NCBI RefSeq assembly: GCF_000737065.1
Contig: NZ_AQRC01000003.1
Span: 186,001-250,000 of the forward strand
Length of the DNA stretch: 64,000 nucleotides
Direction: 5' to 3'
From: Thioclava atlantica
GTDB taxonomy: Bacteria > Pseudomonadota > Alphaproteobacteria > Rhodobacterales > Rhodobacteraceae
Made by a program: the position numbers and the translations under genes. Every line of letters begins with the position of its first letter. The first letter of the stretch is position 1. Below, piece after piece: positions 42,478-51,896 of the stretch. The notes under the pieces were generated by a model. The model had not been told where the DNA came from. It saw only the letters and a list, made by a program, of their open reading frames with translations, and did not search any database.

Positions 42478-43485
42478 TCAGCGCAAGAGCGCGTCCGAAA
42501 ACCCCGCCGCGCGCACGGATGCAAGCGCCTTGGCAAGCGCCCGGAGATCATCGAACGGTCCGGCATAGACCACCGTCAACTGCCCGGAGCGGCCTGTGGC
42601 GACCGGCAGGCCAAGTGCCCGCATCCGCGCCTTCGTGCCCTTCGCATTCGCGGGTCTTGCGAAACTGGCGACCTGAACGAACCGCTTTCCCTTGGCCGCC
42701 GGACGCATCGCCGTGCCCGCCGGAGCGGTCGATTTCGTGGAGATCGCCGTTGTCGGACGGGGCGTGTCCAGCATCTCCATCGGCACCGTATCCGACCAGC
42801 GCCGATGCATCTGCTCCGCCCCGTAATCGGCGCGCGGGCCGCGATAGGGATTGAGCCGCCCGTCATCGAAGGCAGGCCGCCAGCCGCCCGGAGGCTGCGA
42901 CGAGGTGGTCACGACCGGCGCGAGCCCCCCGAGATCAACCTTCTTCGGCACCCGCGACGGGACGCTCTGCGCGACCGGGACAACCACGGTGAGGGCCGTT
43001 CCGGACTGTGCAGACGGGCGCGGCGCAGGTGTTCCGGAGGCGGGCTCGGCGTTTGCGCGGGGCGCGGGTTTGGCCGGCGCGGGTTTCGGGGCCGGTTTCG
43101 CGACGATGGCTTCCGCCTCCGGCTTCGGTGCGGGAGGTGGCGCCCCTTCCACCGCCGGCGCAGGCTCAGCCTCGGACGCCCCTTCTGTCACCGGCGCGGA
43201 CATCGGCGCCGCGGCGACGGGCGCGCCTTCGGGAAAGGTCGGCGTGAAGCCGCAAACCGGCGTGCGGTCGCGGTTATAGCGCGGCACCCATTGCACCGCG
43301 TCCCCGTAATCCGCGCGCAAGAACACGCAGCCCGTGCTGTCGACATATTGCCGCCCGGAGAACGACGCCGGCGGCAATTCCGCAGGGCTCACCCCCTGCG
43401 CGGAGGCAAATGATGCCGAAATAACCGTTCCAAACCCGATGGCCGCAACAAGAGACGCCGCAGAAATTCCGCCGCCAAATCGCAT
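42478..43485 (-). CDS. Exported SPOR-domain protein
   Basis: A 335-residue protein with a signal peptide (SLVAAIGFGTVISASFASA), a cysteine-containing N-terminal domain (STGCVFLRADYGDAVQWVPRYNRDRTPVCGF, here STGCVFLRA and RDRTPVCGF) and a long Pro/Ala-rich linker of low complexity (about 70-200). The C-terminal SPOR domain (residues about 262-335, KRFVQVASFARPANA...VVYAGPFDDLRALAKAL) binds denuded peptidoglycan at the division site. Likely a division- or envelope-related protein. Start at 43485 has AAGGGGAAGG before it. It is transcribed away from nothing known; the gap to upp is 67 bp. Confidence 0.85.
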   Translation of the reverse strand: MRFGGGISAASLVAAIGFGTVISASFASAQGVSPAELPPASFSGRQYVDSTGCVFLRADYGDAVQWVPRYNRDRTPVCGFTPTFPEGAPVAAAPMSAPVTEGASEAEPAPAVEGAPPPAPKPEAEAIVAKPAPKPAPAKPAPRANAEPASGTPAPRPSAQSGTALTVVVPVAQSVPSRVPKKVDLGGLAPVVTTSSQPPGGWRPAFDDGRLNPYRGPRADYGAEQMHRRWSDTVPMEMLDTPRPTTAISTKSTAPAGTAMRPAAKGKRFVQVASFARPANAKGTKARMRALGLPVATGRSGQLTVVYAGPFDDLRALAKALASVRAAGFSDALLR

Positions 43486-43552
43486 GGCCTTCCCCTTATC
43501 CAATTGGCGGGGAGGATGTCGGAAGCGGACCATCGAGTAAAGAAAAAATGGC

Positions 43553-44185
43553 TTATTTGGTGCCGAACATCCGGTCGCCCGCATCCCCCAGACCGGGCAC
43601 GATATAGGCGTGTTCGTCGAGACATTCGTCGAGCGCCGCCGTCACGATCGGCACATCCGGATGCGCCTCCTTCATGCGCTCGACGCCCTCGGGCGCCGCG
43701 AGCAGGCACATGAACCGGATACTCGTCGCGCCCTTCGCCTTGATCAGGTCGATCGCGGCGACCGAGGAATTGCCGGTGGCGAGCATCGGATCGACCACGA
43801 TCGTCACCCGGTCCTCGAGATGGGAGGGCAGTTTGCAGTAATATTCGACCGGCTTCAGCGTCTCGGGATCGCGGTAGAGCCCGACGAAACCGACCCGCGC
43901 GGCCGGGATCAGCTCGAGCACACCGTCGAGGAGCCCGTTGCCCGCTCGCAGGATCGAGACCAGCGCCAGCTTCTTGCCCCCGAGGATCGGCGCCTCCATC
44001 TCGCGCAGCGGCGTCTCGATCGTCGTCGTCGTCATCTTGAGATCGCGGGTGATCTCATAGGCCAGAAGCAGGCTGATCTCGCGCAGAAGACGACGGAAGG
44101 AGGCGGTGGAGGTGCCCTTGTCGCGCATCAGCGTCAGTTTGTGCTGCACCAGCGGGTGTTCGACGACGGTCAGATGTTTGCTCAT
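43553..44185 (-). CDS. upp: Uracil phosphoribosyltransferase
   Basis: A 210-residue enzyme that makes UMP from uracil and PRPP. The PRPP loop is [19 protein letters not shown] (residues 130-148), with the substrate segments SILRAGNGL and YYCKLP. Length is standard. Start at 44185 has AGGGA upstream; a five-codon longer form is unlikely. Last gene of the salvage run cdd-deoA-deoB-upp, 11 bp after deoB, completing recovery of the base released by DeoA. Confidence 0.96.
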   Translation of the reverse strand: MSKHLTVVEHPLVQHKLTLMRDKGTSTASFRRLLREISLLLAYEITRDLKMTTTTIETPLREMEAPILGGKKLALVSILRAGNGLLDGVLELIPAARVGFVGLYRDPETLKPVEYYCKLPSHLEDRVTIVVDPMLATGNSSVAAIDLIKAKGATSIRFMCLLAAPEGVERMKEAHPDVPIVTAALDECLDEHAYIVPGLGDAGDRMFGTK

Positions 44186-44196
44186 TTTCTTGTCCC

Positions 44197-45414
44197 TCAC
44201 AGAAAGGATTTGCCCGGCCCTTGCGCCGGGATGTCCAGATGCGCGGCGATCGAGGCCGCGAGATCCACATAGCCGACCTGGCCGATCGCGCGGCTGCCGA
44301 GACCGGGGCCGAAGCCGAGCAGCGGAACGCGCTCGCGCGTGTGGTCGGTCCCGGTCCAGGTCGGGTCATTGCCGTGATCGGCGGTGAAGAACGCCAGATC
44401 GCCGGGGCGCAGGCGCGCCATGAAAGCGCCCGCCACCCCATCGAACCATTCGAGCGCGCGCGCATAGCCCGAGACATCGCGGCGATGGCCATAGAGGCTG
44501 TCGAACTCGACGAAATTGGCGAAGGTCAGACTGCCTTCGTCGGCCTCGTCGGCCAGCCGGATCAGGTGCGCGCCGAGATCTGCGTCGCTCTTGCCCTTGT
44601 GCAGATGCGTGACGCCGCGATGGCTGAAGATATCCCCGATCTTGCCGATCGCATGGGTCACGCGCCCTGCGCCTTCGGCCCAGTCGAGCAGCGTCGGCGA
44701 CGGCGCCGGGATCGCGTAGTCGCGCCGGTTCGCGGTACGGGCAAATGCGCCCGGCTCTCCGGTGAAAGGCCGCGCGATCACCCGTCCCACCTTCATCGCG
44801 TGGAGCGTGGGCGCGAGATCCTCGCAAAGCTTCAGCAACCGATCGAGCCCGAAATGCTCCTCATGCGCGGCGATCTGGAAGACGCTGTCGGCGGAGGTGT
44901 AGCAGATAGGCCAGCCAGTGCGGATATGCTCCTCCCCCAGCTCGGCGATGATCATCGTGCCCGAGGCGTGGCAATTGCCGAGAATCCCCTCGGTCCCGGC
45001 CAATGAGCAGGTCCTTGCCACGAGATCCGTCGGGAAGCTGTTCTCGTGCTCGGTGAAATAGTGCCACTCCCACGGCACCGGCACGCCGGCCAGTTCCCAA
45101 TGGCCCGAGGGGGTGTCCTTGCCGGGCGAGATCTCGGTCGCCGCCCCCCACAGTCCTTGGGGTGTCGCGCCGAGCCCCGGCGCCGCGTCGCCCGAGGCCA
45201 GTTCGACGGCGGCTCCAAGCCCGAGCGCGTCGAGATGCGGCAGGTGCAGCGGGCCCGACCGCCCCTCCTCCGCCCGCCCGCCGGCACAGGCCTGCGCGAT
45301 ATGGGCAAGCGTATTCGCCCCGGTGTCTGGCACGCCATCATTGAAGAAACGGTCGGCATCGGGCGCGCCGCCGATCCCGACGCTGTCCATCACGATCACG
45401 AAGGCCCGGCTCAT
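44197..45414 (-). CDS. deoB: Phosphopentomutase
   Basis: A 405-residue metalloenzyme of the alkaline phosphatase fold, moving phosphate between C1 and C5 of ribose or deoxyribose phosphate. N-terminal metal motif [15 protein letters not shown], substrate motif [15 protein letters not shown]-terminal metal ligands [20 protein letters not shown] (here [15 protein letters not shown]). Normal length. It overlaps deoA by four bases (ATGA). It joins the sugar produced by DeoA to central metabolism via deoxyribose-5-phosphate (deoC is not here). Confidence 0.96.
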   Translation of the reverse strand: MSRAFVIVMDSVGIGGAPDADRFFNDGVPDTGANTLAHIAQACAGGRAEEGRSGPLHLPHLDALGLGAAVELASGDAAPGLGATPQGLWGAATEISPGKDTPSGHWELAGVPVPWEWHYFTEHENSFPTDLVARTCSLAGTEGILGNCHASGTMIIAELGEEHIRTGWPICYTSADSVFQIAAHEEHFGLDRLLKLCEDLAPTLHAMKVGRVIARPFTGEPGAFARTANRRDYAIPAPSPTLLDWAEGAGRVTHAIGKIGDIFSHRGVTHLHKGKSDADLGAHLIRLADEADEGSLTFANFVEFDSLYGHRRDVSGYARALEWFDGVAGAFMARLRPGDLAFFTADHGNDPTWTGTDHTRERVPLLGFGPGLGSRAIGQVGYVDLAASIAAHLDIPAQGPGKSFL

Positions 45415-46736
45415 CGCTGCGCATCCTCCACACCGATACGTTCATGGATCAGGGGCGGCTCCTCGCAGGGTCCGTCGCTGAGCTCGAACGCGGCGAGCAC
45501 CGCGGCCTCCGCCTGCGCCGCCGCGGCGTCGTTCGCCGCGTGGATCAGCGCCAGAGGCTCGCCGCGCTCCATCTCCTCGCCCAGCATGGCCATCTCGCAC
45601 AGGCCGACCGACGGATTGATCCGATCCGTATCGACCAGCCGCCCCCCGCCCAGATGCACCACCGCCTCGCCAAGCGCGCGCGTGTCGATCCGACAGACAT
45701 GGCCTGCGCGCGGAGCGGGCACGGCCCGGGTGACCGGGGCCGAGGGCAGCCGGTCGGGATAGCGCTCGACGAAATCGGACGGCCCGCCGAGGGCCGCGAC
45801 CATCTTTCCGAAGACCTCCGCGGCACGCCCCGAGCCGAGCACCTCGTCGATCCGCGCCGCGCCGTCGTCGGCATCCTCGGCGATGCCCGCAAGCACCAGG
45901 GCCTCGCCGCCGAGGGCCGCGGTCACGTCCCAGAGCGCCTCGTTGACCTGCGTGCCGGTCAGCGTCTCCATCACCTCGATCACCTCGAGCGCGTTGCCCG
46001 CCGAATGGCCGAGCGGCTGGTTCATGTCGGTGATCAGCGCTGTCGTCTTGCACCCGGCTCCGTTCGCGGTCGCCACGAGGCTCTGCGCCAGTGCCCTGGC
46101 ATCCTCGGGCCGCGCCATGAAGGCGCCCGATCCCACCTTGACGTCGAGCACCAGCCCCTCGAGACCGGCAGCGAGTTTCTTCGACAGGATCGACGCCGTG
46201 ATCAAGTCGATGCTCTCGACCGTGCCCGAGATGTCGCGAATGCCATAGAGGCGCTTGTCGGCGGGCGCGATCTCGCCGGTCGCACCGACGATGGCGCAGC
46301 CGACCTCCGCCACCACCTTGCGAAGCGCGTCGATGCCGGGCAGCGCGGTATAGCCCGGGATCGCTTCCATCTTGTCGAGCGTGCCGCCGGTATGGCCGAG
46401 CCCGCGCCCCGAGATCATCGGCACATAAACCCCGCAGGCCGCGAGCGCGGGTGCAAGCAGCAGCGAGACGGAATCGCCGACCCCGCCCGTCGAATGCTTG
46501 TCGATCACCGGGCCGGGCAGATCCCAGTTCAGCACCTGGCCGGAGTCGCGCATCGCCTTGGTCAGCGCCACGCGCCCGTCCATGCCAATCCCCTTGAGAA
46601 GAACCGCCATCGCGAAGGCACCGGCCTGCGCATCCGTGACCGATCCGTCCGCCAGCCCGCGCGCAAACCAGTTGGCCGCGTCTTCGCCCAGTCCCCGCCC
46701 GTCACGCACAGATTGAATGATGCCGCGCGCGTCCAT
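45411..46736 (-). CDS. deoA: Thymidine phosphorylase
   Basis: A 441-residue enzyme that splits thymidine or deoxyuridine with phosphate into base and deoxyribose 1-phosphate. Signature DKHSTGGVGDSVSLLLAP (the KHSTGG phosphate-binding loop) and VKVGSGAFMARPEDARALAQ (here VKVGSGAFM) are present. I start at ATG 46736, which overlaps the cdd stop as TGATG; a GTG one codon earlier is the alternative. Second gene of the operon. Confidence 0.95.
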   Translation of the reverse strand: MDARGIIQSVRDGRGLGEDAANWFARGLADGSVTDAQAGAFAMAVLLKGIGMDGRVALTKAMRDSGQVLNWDLPGPVIDKHSTGGVGDSVSLLLAPALAACGVYVPMISGRGLGHTGGTLDKMEAIPGYTALPGIDALRKVVAEVGCAIVGATGEIAPADKRLYGIRDISGTVESIDLITASILSKKLAAGLEGLVLDVKVGSGAFMARPEDARALAQSLVATANGAGCKTTALITDMNQPLGHSAGNALEVIEVMETLTGTQVNEALWDVTAALGGEALVLAGIAEDADDGAARIDEVLGSGRAAEVFGKMVAALGGPSDFVERYPDRLPSAPVTRAVPAPRAGHVCRIDTRALGEAVVHLGGGRLVDTDRINPSVGLCEMAMLGEEMERGEPLALIHAANDAAAAQAEAAVLAAFELSDGPCEEPPLIHERIGVEDAQR

Positions 46737-47128
46737 CACGCATTATCCATGTGCGAGACGTCGAACCGGCCCGGCAGCAAATCGCCCACCGAGGTTTCGA
46801 GCCGCTCGCCTGATGTCGTGGCCAGCGTCACCGGCACATCATGACGCGAGAATTCCGCGAGCTTCTGGCGGCACCCCCCGCAGGGCGGAACCGGGGTCGG
46901 GCTGTCGGCGATCACCGCGACCTCGATGATCTGCGTCTCCCCCGCCGCGACCATAGCCGCGATCGCGCCCGCTTCGGCGCAGGTGCCCTCGGGATAGGCG
47001 ACATTCTCGACATTGACCCCGTGATAGATCTGCCCGGACGCGCCGCGCACCGCCGCGCCGACCTTGAATTTCGAATAGGGAGCGTAAGCGTTCTCGCGCA
47101 CCTGGCGCGCCGCATCGAGAAGCGACAT
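46736..47128 (-). CDS. cdd: Cytidine deaminase
   Basis: A 130-residue zinc enzyme that converts cytidine and deoxycytidine to uridine forms. The zinc site is TCAEAGAIAAM with Cys and catalytic Glu, and VPPCGGCRQKLAEF with the second and third zinc Cys: the short, homotetrameric, three-Cys type. The start ATG 47128 follows GGAGATC. First gene of cdd-deoA-deoB-upp; its promoter lies in the 236-bp gap shared with maeB and is not obvious. Confidence 0.95.
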   Translation of the reverse strand: MSLLDAARQVRENAYAPYSKFKVGAAVRGASGQIYHGVNVENVAYPEGTCAEAGAIAAMVAAGETQIIEVAVIADSPTPVPPCGGCRQKLAEFSRHDVPVTLATTSGERLETSVGDLLPGRFDVSHMDNA

Positions 47129-47277
47129 GGCTGATCTCCAGACGAAGGCGGGACCGATTTTTGTCCAGCCGGTTGAGTTTTTGCGATCCTGCTCCGCGCG
47201 CGCGGAGGATGCAAGCATACGCGACGCGACGGCACTTGCCCTCGCGATCTATTCATACCCTTAGGTCAATGCCGGAC

Positions 47278-47306
47278 TTGCATTTGTGCCGGAGGTGATA
47301 TCTAGA
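47278..47306 (+). promoter_or_regulatory. Candidate promoter of maeB
   Basis: TTGCAT (47278-47283) and TCTAGA (47301-47306) with a 17-bp spacer, 60 bp before the maeB start. Downstream, TAGTTTAAAGCTA (47331-47343) is a palindrome with one mismatch at a possible operator position. Moderate evidence only. Confidence 0.35.
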
Positions 47307-47364
47307 CTGCACAGACACGCGCTGCCAAGATAGTTTAAAGCTAAATCAGTTCCGGGAGGGAGCC

Positions 47365-49641
47365 ATGGAAGAGGCTCGTCACGACAACATGCGCCAGTCG
47401 GCGCTGGATTATCACGCCAATCCCAAGCCCGGGAAACTGGAAATCCGCGCGACGAAACCGCTCGCGAACGGCCGCGATCTGGCCCGCGCCTACTCCCCCG
47501 GCGTCGCCGAGGCCAGCCTCGCGATCCGGGCGAACCCGGACACGGCGCGCGACTACACGGCCCGCGGCAACCTCGTGGCCGTGGTGACCAACGGCACCGC
47601 CGTTCTCGGCCTGGGCAATATCGGGGCTCTGGCCGCGAAGCCGGTGATGGAAGGCAAGGCGGTCCTGTTCAAGAAATTCGCCAATATCGACGCCTTCGAC
47701 CTCGAAATCAACGAGAGCGACCCCGAGAAGCTGGCCGATATCGTCTGCGCGCTCGAACCCTCCTTCGGCGCGATCAATCTCGAAGACATCAAGGCGCCCG
47801 ATTGCTTCATCGTCGAGAAGCTCTGCCGCGAACGGATGAACATCCCGGTCTTCCATGACGACCAGCACGGGACCGCGATCGTGGTCGGCGCCGCGGCGAC
47901 CAATGCGCTGCGGATCACCGGAAAGCGCTTCGAGGACATCAAGATCGTCTCGACGGGCGGCGGCGCGGCCGGGATTGCCTGCCTGAACATGCTCCTCAAG
48001 CTTGGCGTGAAGCGTGAGAATGTCTGGCTGTGCGACATCGAGGGGCTCGTCTACGAGGGCCGCGAGACGGACATGACGCCGCAGAAGGCAGCCTATGCGC
48101 AAGGCCGCGAGGCGAAGACGCTCGACGAGGTGATCGCCGGGGCGGACATGTTCCTCGGCCTGTCCGGGCCGGGCGTGCTCAAGCCCGAGATGGTCGCCAA
48201 GATGGCGCCCCAGCCCGTCATCTTCGCGCTGGCCAACCCGACGCCCGAGATCCTGCCCGACGACGCGCGCGAAGTTGCCCCCGACGCGATCATCGCGACC
48301 GGGCGCAGCGACTTCCCCAACCAGGTCAACAACGTCCTGTGTTTCCCCTTCATCTTCCGCGGCGCGCTCGATGTCGGCGCGACGACGATCAATGACGAGA
48401 TGCAGATCGCCTGCATCGAGGGGATCGCCAAGCTCGCCCGCCAGACCACCTCGGCCGAAGCCGCGGCGGCCTACCGCGGCGAGAAGCTCACCTTCGGCCC
48501 CGATTACCTGATCCCGAAACCCTTCGACCCCCGGCTGATGGGCGTCGTGGCCTCTGCCGTGGCGAAAGCGGCGATGGAGACCGGCGTGGCGACCCGCCCG
48601 CTCGAGGACCTGCCGGGCTACAAGGCGCAACTCGACGGTTCGGTCTTCAAATCCGCCCTCATCATGCGCCCGGTCTTCGAAGCCGCGGCCACTGCCACCC
48701 GGCGCATCGCCTTCTCCGAGGGCGAGGACGAACGCGTGCTGCGCGCTGCGATTGCGATGATCGAGGAGACCACCGACACACCGATCCTGATCGGCCGCCC
48801 CGAGGTGATCGAAATGCGCTGCGAACGGGCGGGCCTGCCGCTCGACCTCAATGCGGTGGAGATCGTGAACCCCGAGAACGACCCGCGCTACCGCGACTAT
48901 TGGGGCACCTATCACGAGCTGATGGCGCGGCGCGGCGTCACCCCCGATCTCGCCCGGGCGATCATGCGCACCAACACCACGGCCATTGCCGGGATCATGG
49001 TCCATCGCAACGAAGCGGATTCGATGATCTGCGGCACCTTCGGCCAGTACCTGTGGCACCTGAAATATGTCCGCGAGATCCTCGCACGCGACGGTCTTCA
49101 CCCGGCCGGCGCGCTGTCGCTGATGATCCTCGAGGACGGCCCGCTCTTCGTCGCCGACACCCATGTCCATCACCAGCCCACGCCCGATCAGATCATGGAA
49201 ACCGTGATCGGGGCCGCCCGCCATGTCTCGCGCTTCGGGCTGAAGCCGAAGATCGCGCTCTGCTCGCACAGCCAGTTCGGCAATCTCGACACCGATTCCG
49301 GCGAACGGATGCGCGCCGCGATGGATCTGCTGATCAAGCGCGAGGTCGAGTTCGATTTCGAGGGCGAGATGCATGTCGATGCCGCGCTCGATCCCGAGGT
49401 GCGCGCGCGACTGATGCCGAAGAGCCGTTTCGAAGGGCCGGCGAACGTGCTCGTCTTCGCCAATACGGACGCGGCGTCGGGCGTGCGCAACATCCTCAAG
49501 ATGAAATCGGGCGGGCTCGAGGTCGGGCCGATCCTGATGGGGATGGGCAACAAGGCCCATATCGTGACCCCGTCGATCACCTCGCGCGGCCTTCTCAACA
49601 TGTCGGCGCTGGCGGGCACGCCGGTAACCCATTACAGCTGA
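47365..49641 (+). CDS. maeB: NADP-type malic enzyme with phosphotransacetylase domain
   Basis: A 758-residue hybrid protein. Residues about 1-430 are the malic enzyme, which decarboxylates malate to pyruvate with NAD(P) reduction: [18 protein letters not shown] near the start, catalytic [20 protein letters not shown] (here [12 protein letters not shown]) and nucleotide-binding [12 protein letters not shown]. The remaining 320 residues resemble phosphotransacetylase ([20 protein letters not shown]-like [13 protein letters not shown]) but in MaeB enzymes this part is regulatory. GGGAGGGAGCC precedes the ATG. Confidence 0.94.
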   Translation: MEEARHDNMRQSALDYHANPKPGKLEIRATKPLANGRDLARAYSPGVAEASLAIRANPDTARDYTARGNLVAVVTNGTAVLGLGNIGALAAKPVMEGKAVLFKKFANIDAFDLEINESDPEKLADIVCALEPSFGAINLEDIKAPDCFIVEKLCRERMNIPVFHDDQHGTAIVVGAAATNALRITGKRFEDIKIVSTGGGAAGIACLNMLLKLGVKRENVWLCDIEGLVYEGRETDMTPQKAAYAQGREAKTLDEVIAGADMFLGLSGPGVLKPEMVAKMAPQPVIFALANPTPEILPDDAREVAPDAIIATGRSDFPNQVNNVLCFPFIFRGALDVGATTINDEMQIACIEGIAKLARQTTSAEAAAAYRGEKLTFGPDYLIPKPFDPRLMGVVASAVAKAAMETGVATRPLEDLPGYKAQLDGSVFKSALIMRPVFEAAATATRRIAFSEGEDERVLRAAIAMIEETTDTPILIGRPEVIEMRCERAGLPLDLNAVEIVNPENDPRYRDYWGTYHELMARRGVTPDLARAIMRTNTTAIAGIMVHRNEADSMICGTFGQYLWHLKYVREILARDGLHPAGALSLMILEDGPLFVADTHVHHQPTPDQIMETVIGAARHVSRFGLKPKIALCSHSQFGNLDTDSGERMRAAMDLLIKREVEFDFEGEMHVDAALDPEVRARLMPKSRFEGPANVLVFANTDAASGVRNILKMKSGGLEVGPILMGMGNKAHIVTPSITSRGLLNMSALAGTPVTHYS

Positions 49642-49662
49642 GTCGTCCCTGCCAAAGATGAA

Positions 49663-49752
49663 TTTGCAAAGCCGCCACGCGCTGAAAACGCCCTGAAAAC
49701 TCTCGGCAGCTTTGCAAAGATCCCCGGTCGCAGCACCGTGATCTCTGCAAAT
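49663..49752. promoter_or_regulatory. TTTGCAAA boxes upstream of prpE (ScfR-type)
   Basis: Perfect TTTGCAAA palindromes lie at 49663-49670 and 49711-49718; a half-site TCTGCAAATT follows at 49743-49752. TTTGCAAA is the core of sites bound by the short-chain fatty-acyl-CoA regulators (ScfR family: RamB, PccR) that control acetate and propionate genes. The gap between maeB and prpE (209 bp) otherwise shows a possible -10/-35 only weakly. Confidence 0.65.
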
Positions 49753-49850
49753 TCCCCCGCACTTCCGCAGATTGTGCGCGGTAACATTCTTGCGCCAGAC
49801 CCGCCCCGCTCTTAACACATCCTTCAGATGCCGGAGGAGGAGACAGGCGC

Positions 49851-51743
49851 ATGGGCTACAAAGAGGTCTATTCCGCGTGGAAGGCGGATCCCGAGAAATT
49901 CTGGATGGAGGCGGCCGAGAAGATCGACTGGGACCGGAAGCCTTCCCGGGCGCTCTTCGACGAGAACACCCCGCTTTACGAATGGTTCTCGGACGGGATG
50001 GCGAACACCTGCTGGAACGCGGTGGACCGCCATGTCGAGGCCGGGCGCGGCGACCAGATCGCGATCATGCATGAAAGCCCGATCACCCATGCGACCAAGG
50101 GCATCACCTACAAGGAATTGCAGGCCCGCGTGGCCTCGCTGGCCGGCGCCCTGAAGATGCGCGGCGTCGAGAAGGGCGACCGGGTCATCATCTACATGCC
50201 GATGATCCCCGAGGCGCTTGAGGCGATGCTGGCCTGCGCCCGGATCGGCGCGATCCATTCGGTCGTCTTCGGCGGGTTTGCAGCCAACGAACTGGCGGTG
50301 CGGATCGACGACTGCGCTCCCAAGGCGATCATCGCGGCGAGCTGCGGGCTCGAGCCGGGCCGCGTCGTCCATTACAAGCCGCTCCTCGACGAGGCGATCG
50401 AGATCGCCGACCACAAGCCCGAATTCTGCGTGATCTTCCAGCGCGAGCAGGAAGTGGCGAAGCTGATCGAGGGGCGCGACTTCTCGTGGCACGGCTTCCA
50501 ATACGGCGTGAAGCCCGCCGACTGCGTGCCGGTCGAAGGCAATCACCCAGCCTATATCCTTTATACCTCGGGCACGACCGGCCAGCCCAAAGGCGTCGTG
50601 CGCCACACCGGCGGCCATCTCGTCGCGCTGCAATGGTCGATGAAGAACATCTACAATATCGAAGCGGGCGACCGGTTCTGGGCGGCCTCGGATGTGGGCT
50701 GGGTCGTGGGCCATTCCTATATCTGCTACGGGCCCCTGATCGCGGGCGCGACCACCATCGTCTTCGAGGGCAAGCCGATCGGCACCCCGCATCCGGGCGT
50801 GTTCTGGCGCATCATCCAGAACAACCGGATCAAGAGCTTCTTCACAGCCCCCACCGCGCTGCGCGCGATCAAGCGCGAGGACCCGAGCGGCGAATGGATC
50901 AAGCGCTACGTGCTGCATGATCTTCAGGCGCTCTATCTCGCAGGCGAGCGCGCCGATCCCGACACGGTGGAATGGGCGCAGAAACACCTGAAGGTGCCGG
51001 TTGTCGATCACTGGTGGCAGACCGAGACCGGCTGGGCCATCGCGGCCAACCCGGTCGGGATCGAGGAATTGCCGACCAAGATCGGCTCCCCTTCGGTCGC
51101 GATGCCGGGCTACGACGTTCAGGTGCTCGACGAGGGCGGCCACCCGGTCCCGCCGGGTACGCTGGGCGCGATCGCGATCAAGCTGCCCCTGCCCCCCGGC
51201 ACCCTGCCCACGCTGTGGAATGCCGAGGCGCGGTTCAAGAAGAGCTATCTCGAACATTTCCCGGGATATTACGAGACGGGCGATGCCGGCTATATCGACG
51301 AGGACGGCTATCTCTACATCATGGCGCGCACCGATGACGTCATCAACGTCGCGGGCCACCGCCTCTCGACCGGCGCGATGGAGGAGGTGCTCGCGGGACA
51401 TGCGGATGTCGCGGAATGCGCCGTGATCGGGGTGGCGGACGATCTGAAGGGGCAGGTCCCGATGGGTTTCCTGTGCCTCAACGCCGGCTGCAATCGCGCG
51501 CCGGACGAGATCGTGAAGGAATGCGTCCAGCGCGTGCGCGATCAGATCGGCCCGGTCGCGGCCTTCAAGCTGGCCTGCGTCGTCGACCGCCTGCCGAAGA
51601 CGCGCTCGGGCAAGATCCTGCGCGGGACGATGGCGAAGATTGCCGATGGCGAAAGCTGGAAGATGCCCGCGACGATCGACGATCCGGCCATTCTCGACGA
51701 GATCACCCTGGCCTTGAAGGGGCTCGGATACCCGCGCGGGTAA
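49851..51743 (+). CDS. prpE: Propionyl-CoA synthetase (propionate-CoA ligase)
   Basis: A 630-residue AMP-forming ligase. It begins with the PrpE-type SAWKADPEKFWMEAAEKIDW region (here ADPEKFWMEAA), then GEVVIYMPM-like DRVIIYMPMIPEAL, the P-loop YTSGTTGQPKGVVRHTGGH, the PrpE/Acs motif VGWVVGHSYICYGPL, DHWWQTETGW, and the catalytic Lys in KTRSGKILRG. The PrpE-like start and DVGWVVGHSY favour propionate over acetate; acetate use cannot be excluded. GGAGGAGA precedes the ATG. Control by a ScfR-type regulator is suggested by TTTGCAAA boxes upstream. Confidence 0.9.
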   Translation: MGYKEVYSAWKADPEKFWMEAAEKIDWDRKPSRALFDENTPLYEWFSDGMANTCWNAVDRHVEAGRGDQIAIMHESPITHATKGITYKELQARVASLAGALKMRGVEKGDRVIIYMPMIPEALEAMLACARIGAIHSVVFGGFAANELAVRIDDCAPKAIIAASCGLEPGRVVHYKPLLDEAIEIADHKPEFCVIFQREQEVAKLIEGRDFSWHGFQYGVKPADCVPVEGNHPAYILYTSGTTGQPKGVVRHTGGHLVALQWSMKNIYNIEAGDRFWAASDVGWVVGHSYICYGPLIAGATTIVFEGKPIGTPHPGVFWRIIQNNRIKSFFTAPTALRAIKREDPSGEWIKRYVLHDLQALYLAGERADPDTVEWAQKHLKVPVVDHWWQTETGWAIAANPVGIEELPTKIGSPSVAMPGYDVQVLDEGGHPVPPGTLGAIAIKLPLPPGTLPTLWNAEARFKKSYLEHFPGYYETGDAGYIDEDGYLYIMARTDDVINVAGHRLSTGAMEEVLAGHADVAECAVIGVADDLKGQVPMGFLCLNAGCNRAPDEIVKECVQRVRDQIGPVAAFKLACVVDRLPKTRSGKILRGTMAKIADGESWKMPATIDDPAILDEITLALKGLGYPRG

Positions 51744-51752
51744 GCCCGATCG

Positions 51753-51781
51753 GGGCGCGGGAACGTCTCCTGCGCCCTTTC
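51753..51781 (+). terminator. Probable terminator after prpE
   Basis: GGGCGCGGGA...TCTCCTGCGCCC forms an imperfect stem with a one-base bulge, then TTTC. Starts ten bases after the prpE stop. Confidence 0.5.
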
Positions 51782-51896
51782 ATTCACAAGTTGTTCATCT
51801 CGACCTCCCCTTTTCTTCGGACCGTTTGGTTCAATTTTGCTCCACACTGGGTTGATTCCTCGCCCGCTCCCGCGGATGATCAATCTGGTTACCCAT

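Noticed and set aside
47341-49818. 825-codon minus-strand frame opposite maeB
   Set aside because: Antisense shadow; maeB has complete catalytic motifs.
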